This document shows positions 1 through 5,181 of a DNA stretch of 5,181 nucleotides, in pieces. The translations under genes were made by a program, and so were the position numbers. Source of the DNA: Legionellaceae bacterium. Lineage in GTDB: Bacteria; Pseudomonadota; Gammaproteobacteria; Legionellales; Legionellaceae. Within the stretch, counting starts at the first letter, position 1; each line of letters begins with the position of its first letter. The notes beneath the pieces are model-generated. The model worked only from the letters and a program-made list of their open reading frames with translations, did no database searches and was not told where the DNA came from. Location of the stretch: assembly GCA_947470005.1 (NCBI GenBank), contig CANISA010000132.1, forward strand, positions 1 through 5,181, written 5' to 3'.

Positions 1-2
1 AG

Positions 3-65
3 AATAAACAAAAAATATTAAAGACTGATTTTGTTGCAAGTGGCCCCAAAAGGCACGGACCGTAA
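3..65 (+). CDS. possible C-terminal tail of the intron-encoded maturase (partial, doubtful)
   Basis: The frame entering from the left edge stays open for 20 codons and stops at TAA 63-65. The visible residues are basic (NKQKILKTDF, then a Gly/Pro/Lys/Arg/His end). A group II intron normally encodes a reverse transcriptase/maturase in domain IV that ends some tens to about 150 bases before domain V, and this stop is 128 bases before it. The position therefore fits, as does the basic composition. No RT, maturase X or HNH motif is visible in so short a piece. The other two forward frames stop within the first 21 bases. It may simply be a chance open stretch, and the assignment rests only on location. 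Confidence 0.25.
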   Translation, partial: NKQKILKTDFVASGPKRHGP

Positions 66-75
66 AATGGGGCCA
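41..75 (+). repeat. Inverted repeat / hairpin in intron domain IV
   Basis: TGGCCCCA at 41-48 is the exact reverse complement of TGGGGCCA at 68-75, giving an eight-pair GC-rich stem around a 19-base loop. It overlaps the TAA at 63-65. There is no T-run after the 3' arm, so it is not a typical rho-independent terminator. A structural hairpin in the 3' half of intron domain IV is the simplest reading. Confidence 0.55.
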
Positions 76-193
76 AAAGCGAAAATGCTATTTAAAGATT
101 ATTAGAGCGAGGTCAATGCAGCCATTAATGATCAAATAATAGCCAGATGCATCATAGTAGCTGGGTCAACCGAAGTTGGCTTTGAAAAGGCTT

Positions 194-227
194 GAGCGTA
201 GTGAGGCGAAAGTTTCACGCTACGTTC
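194..227 (+). ncRNA. Group II intron domain V
   Basis: This 34-nt hairpin is the catalytic core of group II introns. The lower stem pairs 194-201 with 220-227 (GAGCGTAG with CTACGTTC). It contains the AGC catalytic triad at 195-197 and the characteristic G-U pair between 196 and 225. A two-base bulge, C218 G219, is on the 3' side, where the metal-binding bulge is expected. The upper stem pairs 202-207 with 212-217 and is closed by a GAAA tetraloop at 208-211, the usual domain V receptor-docking loop. Stem lengths of 8 and 6 pairs and the bulge position match the layout known for bacterial introns such as Ll.LtrB. The preceding bases GGCTT are also commonly seen before domain V. All of this was read directly from the sequence. 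Confidence 0.93.
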
Positions 228-231
228 TTAT

Positions 232-264
232 GGGACGGAATTACAGCAATGTGGTCCTGTTACC
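232..264 (+). ncRNA. Group II intron domain VI with branch-point adenosine
   Basis: Four bases after domain V, 235-245 pairs with 250-260 (eleven positions, with one A-C mismatch at 239/256) around a GCAA tetraloop at 246-249. The base of the helix continues with G234-T261, G233-C263 and G232-C264, leaving A262 bulged on the 3' side. A bulged A near the 3' end of domain VI is the nucleophile that forms the intron lariat. Its distance to the 3' splice site is normally about 7-8 nt. Here the AY-type ends available are 5 nt (267) or 9 nt (271) away, so the boundary is not settled. Confidence 0.8.
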
Positions 265-385
265 TACCAATGTGTCTGTTTGAGTTTTCAGCTAATCTGA
301 ATACCAACTCAGTAGGTGGGAGGGTTCATTACATTCACGATCAACGATAATCGGTGTTCACGTCCGCAGGAATACCCATCTGATA

Positions 386-403
386 CTATACTGTGCTGTA
401 TAG
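386..403 (+). promoter_or_regulatory. Dyad CTATAC-N6-GTATAG with an embedded -10-like hexamer
   Basis: The arms CTATAC (386-391) and GTATAG (398-403) are perfect inverted repeats around TGTGCT. TATACT at 387-392 differs by one base from the TATAAT -10 consensus and lies about 40 bases before the start codon. No convincing -35 box sits 16-18 bases upstream. A weak promoter overlapped by an operator-like dyad is plausible, but only inferred. The TAG at 401-403 is also the stop that closes the giant gene's frame upstream. Confidence 0.35.
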
Positions 404-420
404 ACATCTTTTTCTTGCGT

Positions 421-427
421 AAAAGGA
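421..427 (+). promoter_or_regulatory. Ribosome binding site of the giant gene
   Basis: AAAAGGA precedes the ATG at 434 with a six-base gap. It is purine-rich and complementary to the 16S rRNA 3' end. Together with the in-frame stop at 401-403, it fixes 434 as the start codon, because no other ATG, GTG or TTG with comparable spacing lies between the stop and 434. Confidence 0.8.
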
Positions 428-433
428 CCTCCC

Positions 434-1258
434 ATGCCCGATATCAATATTAGCATTTTAGGACATATTGCGCTTGATTCCGATCTAAACGGCCGCATTG
501 GTGTTCAGGGAAACACATTTATTAACACCATTGGCTATCTCAATCAATTTTTTGAGAGGGTAAAAAGCGATTCAAGCATCCTATCTATTGAAAACAGAGA
601 TCAATTGAGCAAACTTGCGTTGGCCATGGCGGATTTGGCGGCGCAGGAAGCCGCGATCTCAAGATTGGACTTTGCCAATGATAAGGAACTAACACGGTTC
701 GTGGAAAAAAATGCAGAATCCATCTTGGCGCTGTCTGAAGGTGAGGCGCTTATGCTTCCTGGTGGATGGCAAAATGCCGATGGTGGGCACGCTATGATTT
801 ATCAATTTCAAAAGGGTGCAAATGGTGGCCTCATTTTTTCCATTTACAATGCAGGGGCGGGGCTTGAGCAACATGATAAACTATCAACGACAAAGACAGA
901 GCAATACTATCCTGTTAAATCGTTTGAAATACCATCTGATGTTTCTTTTCAAGAGCTTGGCACACTGATTTCACGCCTTACCACGCCAATGCTTTTACAT
1001 CCTTTACGTAAAGAGCGCGTTTATAATGCTGAAAAACTATATCGCTCCATTGATGAAAGCCTGCCATTTCTAAAGGCGAAACAAATCATGGCCACAGGTC
1101 TTATCACCACGGCAGGGCAATTATCTGGTACGTGTGCAGAACGCTCACTTCATCAAATGTTAAAACTTAATTTTGATACGATACCCAATTATCAACGGTT
1201 TATTTTAGACTTTAAAGTCTATGCGATAAGGGATTATATCAACATGCATCCTGTACCT
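434..1258 (+). other. N-terminal His/Asn/His/Cys domain of the giant protein (residues 1-275)
   Basis: This part of the protein carries a cluster of motifs typical of an active site. LPGGW (108-112) is followed by GGHAM with H119. A strand leads to YNAGAG with N139, then EQH with H147. About 87 residues later comes QLSGTC with C234, followed by ERSLHQMLK and a helix. Similar spacing of GHAM, YNxGAG..H and QxSGxC is remembered from the N-terminal parts of giant chlamydia-like proteins. His before Cys is the order found in circularly permuted papain-like folds, so a thiol hydrolase is a reasonable hypothesis. No catalytic activity is established, and a structural or ligand-binding role is possible. 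Confidence 0.45.
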
Positions 1259-4200
1259 CGTTCGTTGGGAATCGCCCATTTTATTCAACTGGCCATTGAA
1301 AATACTCTTAAGATTTTACAGGAGGAAGATGTATTTAAGCATGATCTTGATGAAAAAAATAGAATAGTAGACGAGTTAGTCGAACTAAAGATGATGGCTT
1401 TAATGCCGGCAGCCATTAAACCTCGTTCGACAGCGCACCACACTATTTCACATACCACAACCAGGGCTTATCAGCTCCAAACCAATCAACCAATGTCCTA
1501 TGATGAGCCTCTTAGTAAAACATCTTCAAAATTAACACGAACAGATCCAATCACGCTTCATGATAAATCACCACTCTTATTAGACGATATTAATGCATTT
1601 ATAGACCAGTGCCGATCATTTAAAGATTCAGATCCGATGTGGGTCTTTGATCAAATTGAGCAAGCGATGATTCATTTACCTATTCCATCTAAACCAATCT
1701 CGCATACCCGATCTGTGACATTATCAGACTATTACGACGATATTCCACTTTATAGTCACATTTCGGACAATAATCAATTTGAGCAAATGGCTCATCAAAT
1801 TGAGGCACTACAAGCGGTATACACAGAAACTGCCAAAACACTACTGAATAAGACGCCGACCCCAAGCTTATATGTGACTCAATGCAGCTTTCTAGCGTTA
1901 CGTGATTACTGTGATGTTCAACAATGTAAGCAAGATTCAGCAGGTAAAAAAGAAAATATCCGCCCGAGTTTTCATGCGGCGATAAATGAATCGTTGGGTG
2001 GGCTTTTAAGAGGGACACGCGCGTGTCCTTATATTGCAACAGGCCATCCAGAGTATGATCGTCGATGGGTGCAACTTCGTGCGCTTTATGATGATACTAA
2101 ATCTGAGACAGCCATTTCGTCTTATCATAATGATTCTTCTTTTTATAGTGCGATATATAATGCTTTACTCGATACAGAACCCGAACTTAAAAGAAAATTA
2201 GAAGCTTTGTTTGAACAAAAATCAGGAAAAATTCCTCAATCTATTTTGGATATCGATAATAAAATACACGAACTACTAAAAACCCCCGATCTCTCTTATC
2301 AAGATTATGAAGCAATTAATACCTATAGGTCTGAGTGGTATGAGAAAAGAAGCAAATTGTTACAAGAAGTAACACAGCAGTTAGATAAAGCATCGCTTAA
2401 TGATATTAAAGTCTATCAACAAGTCTACAATTGTATGCGTTTCTGGCACAGAGATTTTCGTGCACTATATTGTTTTCTTGAAAAAATACAGTTAAGCGAA
2501 CCCATCTGTCTTGATTCGCAATTCATTAGACTGAAAGAAAAAGTTCAACAACAAATTAATTTGGAAAAATTTTACATTCATTGTTTTAGTTCATTGTTGG
2601 GGGAGTCGATAAAAGACGATACACCAGTTAGTTTAGAATTTGAGGAAAATAGGGTTGAACTCACATTTAAAACCCCAGGTTTTGATGCGTGGATCCCACG
2701 GCATGGTTATTACATGCCTTCTGAGTATAAGTTGAAACAATCCCCTGCGCATCATGCTCTGAGGGAAGATTATTCGAAAGAATCCATTTTACTTAAACGA
2801 GATCGTAAAAGCGTTGGTGATTGGGTCAAGAGAATCAATGGGTCGTTGGGCGGAACGAAATTTGAAAGCAATATCATCCAGTTATTACCCAATGACACGC
2901 AGAGTCAGTCATTCATCACTAAAAATAGTTATCTTCAGCGTCAATTTTTTCATTTACGTACCTCGCCTGCACTGCAAATCAACCTGACCTTGGATACATT
3001 TGCAATGTCGATCGATAAATTACAGGATCTTGATATACAGGCGTATGTGGAAGCTAATTTGCTTGAATCAGGTTTGTTGTTGGATTTACTGGATAAAGAA
3101 AGAAAACTTGCACCAAAAGATCAGCTCTTCTTGCCTCGGTTTGACAGATTCATTGAAAAGGGTCTCCGTCATTTTAAAACACCCCTGCAGTTGCCTAGTC
3201 AGTCCTCTCTCTTTTTTATGCGCTTGAGCTTTTCACTTAACCGATATATGGCAGAAGAGACACCCACGTTGGGCGGGGGGCGCTTAAAACAAGATACCGA
3301 TAGGCTTAACGCGGCTATTAAAGTATCAGTTGATCAAGGCATACTGGCTAGTTTACATCAGTATCGTTTTTTAACGCTCATGACACGGTATGCGCTTCAC
3401 GATATAGCCCCATCTGATCTTAATGAGGCTTTTGCTCAGGCATTTGAATCATACTGTTATATCCATGCGAAAAGTAATCCAGAACAACCTGATGATTTGC
3501 TCTCTCAATTTGAATTAAAGCGCACAGAGTCCTTATTTAAAGAGTGGATGGGAGGCTCTTTTAGAGGTGATATGAATGCCTGCATCATGCCGATGATAAA
3601 CACACTAGGGCTTGATGCTTCGGGAGTGACGCTTACAGGTGACTACCCAGAGTATACTTTGCAAAATCATGATAAAACTTGTAAGTATCTGGTCGATGCA
3701 CAGTTAGGTCTTGTGTTTCAAGATAATAAGGCGTATTCCAACGTTCCTTTGGATATTTTGCATCATCCTGTCATGCGCCAACTGGGTTTGGAGCATGAGG
3801 TGTCTTGTTTTGCGTTACCAGAGAGCCAACAATTTGAATTTTTGACCGCATCTCAACACGTACGCATGAAAAAAACAAATAAGGGGCTCTTTGTTCAAAA
3901 AAAATGGACCATTGCCGGGGTTGATGATTGGTATGAATTGCTGCCACTAACCCCGAAGCAGCAAGAACGATTTGCATTGGGAAGCACATGCGCTTCACTC
4001 ACCCATCTTCCCGATGGATTAATGGATGCGAGCACAGCGGCATGGGTGAAGCACGATCAACAGGGTTCGTTTATTGCGCAAAATGGAATGCCTGTATATA
4101 GGGTGAATGCCAAAAATCAATTGGAACAGCTTGATCTTGAGGGAGACCACAATGGTCTTATTTTAAGCACGCCGTTAACTACGCATGACGCCTTAACTCA

Positions 4201-5181
4201 ATTTGAAAATGAACATTTCTTTCAACTGAACTTGAATTCGAAAAACCCGAAAGTCGGCAAGGTGGATTTTATTCGTTACGGATTATCTCTTGAGATTGAA
4301 GATCATCTCATAAAACTACCAAACACCGCATATCATCTTGCATCGCCCAGCGCATCACCATTTAAGGCCGAAGTTGCTCAATTAACATTTGAAGATACGT
4401 TTGGTACACCTAAGATTTGCATGGTGCCTGTTCAACCATTTTATGTAAACCTGAGCCAGGACGGTATTGAAAAGGGAGACTATTATCAATTGACTCATGA
4501 TACATCTAAAAATATAGATACTGAGTCTTTGAAGAAGCATTGGGAAGATCGCGCTGTGGGGTCAGGGGACCAACCGTTATGGCATCATCAACATTCAGAA
4601 ACTTTTGTGACTTATAAACTAATCAACGGGGTTCCAGAGGCCAATAATTCAGCTGATGCGTTATATTTGTGTTATCTTTATCTTGCAAGTCATGAGCACG
4701 AAAAGGCTTGGGCAGTATTAAATGCATTGAGTAGAAAAGGGATTGAAGGAACACCTACAGAATTAACTTATTTGTCTTGGATTATCACCGCACTGCCAGT
4801 TCTTTTAGAGGATAAAAGTGAAGACGCACCAAGCGTTGTGATGAGAGGGGCTTTGGGTTCGTCCAAAAAAATACAAAAGATAGGGAAGGAAGCGGATGCG
4901 ATACAAGACTCACCTCGTGATACGGCGTGTCAACTAAAAGCCTTGTCGCTGTATACAACGCTTTTGGAGTCGGGGAAAAAGCCTGCCTTACCTGACGCAT
5001 CCACTTGTGATTTATCAACGGCCAACGGTCAATACCAATCGATGCAATTAGAAAAGACAAAGGTATTTTATGATACCTTGCCTGCGACCATTTATACGCT
5101 TTATGATCGATTGCAAAGAACGAGACGGCATGTCAGTGAAACGTTCACACTAGAAGATACAGAATGTAGAAGCCTTTTAAA
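434..5181 (+). CDS. Giant uncharacterised protein, N-terminal 1582 residues (possible DUF3638-type family; 3' end outside window)
   Basis: One frame stays open from ATG 434 to the window edge (1582 codons plus two bases), and the next stop lies beyond 5181. The start is set by an in-frame TAG at 401-403 and a good ribosome binding site. There is no signal peptide and no evident transmembrane segment, so a cytosolic or secretion-system-delivered protein is likely. Residues 1-275 form a domain with GGW-x6-GHAM (110-121), YNAGAG (138-143), H147 and SGTC (C234). Residues about 582-680 are charged and helical, possibly coiled coil. Residues 753-845 include a PRHGYYMP segment (755-762) and FFHLRTSP (838-845). 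Residues 1281-1504 contain RYGLSLEI, VPVQPF, a helical-repeat-like YLYLASHEHEKAW and SPRDTACQLKAL. By recollection, this last series resembles the region before DUF3638/DUF3645 in very large proteins of chlamydia-like and Legionella-like bacteria. Those hallmark domains would lie downstream and are not visible. The biochemical function is unknown, and a host-directed effector role is only an inference from the family's distribution. The coding call is near certain; the family call is moderate. Confidence 0.93.
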   Translation, partial: MPDINISILGHIALDSDLNGRIGVQGNTFINTIGYLNQFFERVKSDSSILSIENRDQLSKLALAMADLAAQEAAISRLDFANDKELTRFVEKNAESILALSEGEALMLPGGWQNADGGHAMIYQFQKGANGGLIFSIYNAGAGLEQHDKLSTTKTEQYYPVKSFEIPSDVSFQELGTLISRLTTPMLLHPLRKERVYNAEKLYRSIDESLPFLKAKQIMATGLITTAGQLSGTCAERSLHQMLKLNFDTIPNYQRFILDFKVYAIRDYINMHPVPRSLGIAHFIQLAIENTLKILQEEDVFKHDLDEKNRIVDELVELKMMALMPAAIKPRSTAHHTISHTTTRAYQLQTNQPMSYDEPLSKTSSKLTRTDPITLHDKSPLLLDDINAFIDQCRSFKDSDPMWVFDQIEQAMIHLPIPSKPISHTRSVTLSDYYDDIPLYSHISDNNQFEQMAHQIEALQAVYTETAKTLLNKTPTPSLYVTQCSFLALRDYCDVQQCKQDSAGKKENIRPSFHAAINESLGGLLRGTRACPYIATGHPEYDRRWVQLRALYDDTKSETAISSYHNDSSFYSAIYNALLDTEPELKRKLEALFEQKSGKIPQSILDIDNKIHELLKTPDLSYQDYEAINTYRSEWYEKRSKLLQEVTQQLDKASLNDIKVYQQVYNCMRFWHRDFRALYCFLEKIQLSEPICLDSQFIRLKEKVQQQINLEKFYIHCFSSLLGESIKDDTPVSLEFEENRVELTFKTPGFDAWIPRHGYYMPSEYKLKQSPAHHALREDYSKESILLKRDRKSVGDWVKRINGSLGGTKFESNIIQLLPNDTQSQSFITKNSYLQRQFFHLRTSPALQINLTLDTFAMSIDKLQDLDIQAYVEANLLESGLLLDLLDKERKLAPKDQLFLPRFDRFIEKGLRHFKTPLQLPSQSSLFFMRLSFSLNRYMAEETPTLGGGRLKQDTDRLNAAIKVSVDQGILASLHQYRFLTLMTRYALHDIAPSDLNEAFAQAFESYCYIHAKSNPEQPDDLLSQFELKRTESLFKEWMGGSFRGDMNACIMPMINTLGLDASGVTLTGDYPEYTLQNHDKTCKYLVDAQLGLVFQDNKAYSNVPLDILHHPVMRQLGLEHEVSCFALPESQQFEFLTASQHVRMKKTNKGLFVQKKWTIAGVDDWYELLPLTPKQQERFALGSTCASLTHLPDGLMDASTAAWVKHDQQGSFIAQNGMPVYRVNAKNQLEQLDLEGDHNGLILSTPLTTHDALTQFENEHFFQLNLNSKNPKVGKVDFIRYGLSLEIEDHLIKLPNTAYHLASPSASPFKAEVAQLTFEDTFGTPKICMVPVQPFYVNLSQDGIEKGDYYQLTHDTSKNIDTESLKKHWEDRAVGSGDQPLWHHQHSETFVTYKLINGVPEANNSADALYLCYLYLASHEHEKAWAVLNALSRKGIEGTPTELTYLSWIITALPVLLEDKSEDAPSVVMRGALGSSKKIQKIGKEADAIQDSPRDTACQLKALSLYTTLLESGKKPALPDASTCDLSTANGQYQSMQLEKTKVFYDTLPATIYTLYDRLQRTRRHVSETFTLEDTECRSLL
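2013..2028. repeat. 16-bp perfect palindrome inside the giant gene
   Basis: GGACACGC (2013-2020) is followed immediately by its exact reverse complement GCGTGTCC (2021-2028). The outermost flanking pair A2011/T2030 also matches, with a G-T mismatch between (2012/2029). It encodes residues G527 to P532, within the motif RGTRACP. It is GC-rich in an AT-leaning gene. It may be a chance effect of codon choice or a protein-binding site. Confidence 0.6.
4274..4945 (+). other. Family-like region of the giant protein (residues 1281-1504): beta-rich segment then helical repeat
   Basis: RYGLSLEI (1281-1288) and VPVQPF (1331-1336) sit in a strand-rich stretch of alternating hydrophobic residues. From about 1408 the chain becomes helical: ADALYLCYLYLASHEHEKAWAV has the small/large hydrophobic pattern of a TPR-like helix pair. 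It is followed by a TYLSWIITALPVL helix and SPRDTACQLKALSLY (1493-1507). This order (RYGLSxE, a PVQ-type strand, a YLYLA..EKAW helix pair, then SPR..xQLKAL) is what is remembered from giant chlamydia-like proteins ahead of their DUF3638 domain. The domain assignment is inferred from pattern memory only. Confidence 0.4.

Larger units (their letters stand above)
1..267 (+). mobile_element. 3' end of a group II intron (domains IV-VI, truncated by window edge)
   Basis: This is the 3' terminal part of a group II self-splicing ribozyme and retroelement. It is identified by a textbook domain V at 194-227 followed directly by a domain VI hairpin with a bulged adenosine at 262. The bases before domain V (1-193) would be the 3' side of domain IV, which normally carries the maturase/reverse transcriptase gene. 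They contain a hairpin at 41-75 and a small stem at 165-180 (six pairs, CGAA loop). The exact 3' splice site is uncertain. Introns usually end in AY, which fits a cut after 267 (TAC) or after 271 (AAT). Domains I-III and most of the intron protein are outside the window, so activity cannot be judged. The intron lies in the same orientation as the giant gene that begins about 165 bases downstream. Confidence 0.88.
268..433 (+). other. Leader region between intron and giant gene (3' exon of the intron)
   Basis: This noncoding stretch separates the intron end from the ATG at 434. It holds a 26-codon open frame at 270-350 with no ribosome binding site, which may be chance or the tail of whatever the intron interrupted. 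It also holds a weak hairpin near 336-357, an 18-bp dyad at 386-403 and the ribosome binding site of the downstream gene. No tRNA, clear terminator or known riboswitch was recognised. The promoter of the giant gene must be here, inside the intron, or in upstream DNA. Confidence 0.6.

Noticed and set aside
41..75. Rho-independent terminator
   Set aside because: The stem is strong, but no T-run follows on either strand and the loop is long; it lies within intron domain IV.
336..357. Hairpin CACGAT ... ATCGGTG in the leader
   Set aside because: It has only six pairs with a bulged G and no T-run or known RNA motif; too weak to call a regulatory structure.
391..406. Possible LexA/SOS box (CTGT ... 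ACA) in the leader
   Set aside because: The CTGT at 391-394 is not followed by ACAG at the required eight-base spacing, and the dyad centre does not match a LexA site.
1689..2039. 116-codon minus-strand open frame
   Set aside because: It is wholly inside the giant gene, has no recognisable motif or ribosome binding site, and is explained as a shadow of the plus-strand frame.
3000..3227. 75-codon plus-strand open frame in another register
   Set aside because: It overlaps the giant gene completely, and its Cys-rich, motif-free translation is typical of an out-of-frame reading.
4785..5060. 91-codon minus-strand open frame
   Set aside because: It is antisense to the family-like part of the giant protein, with low-complexity composition and no supporting initiation signals.

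Overview
The window suggests a bacterial, probably intracellular gammaproteobacterial (Legionella/Coxiella-like) or chlamydia-related genome. This is inferred from the moderately AT-rich codon use and from the resemblance of the main protein to very large uncharacterised proteins known from such amoeba- or host-associated bacteria. The taxon cannot be fixed from the sequence alone. There are two main elements: the 3' end of a group II intron at the left edge, and one giant open reading frame that starts at 434 and runs off the right edge.

Positions 1 to about 267 are the 3' tail of a group II self-splicing intron. Domain V (194-227) is recognisable almost base for base: 34 nt, the AGC catalytic triad, a two-base CG bulge and a GAAA loop. 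It is followed by a domain VI hairpin (232-264) with a GCAA loop and a bulged A at 262 as the likely branch point. The catalytic 5' domains and the maturase/reverse transcriptase gene must lie upstream. Only a doubtful tail of the latter may be visible (3-65).

Positions 268-433 are a noncoding leader between the intron and the giant gene. It holds a near-consensus -10-like hexamer overlapping an 18-bp dyad (386-403) and a good ribosome binding site (421-427).

Positions 434-5181 are one uninterrupted plus-strand reading frame of 1582 complete codons with no stop before the window end. The product is a soluble, very large protein. Its N-terminal domain has conserved-looking His, Asn, His and Cys motifs (GGHAM, YNAGAG, EQH, SGTC) that suggest a possible enzymatic, perhaps permuted papain-like, fold. 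The middle is mostly helical, and the last part resembles the region that precedes DUF3638/DUF3645-type domains in giant chlamydial and Legionella-like proteins. Other open frames inside this gene, on both strands, are overlapping shadows and are not annotated. No tRNA, rRNA, CRISPR array or complete insertion sequence was seen.
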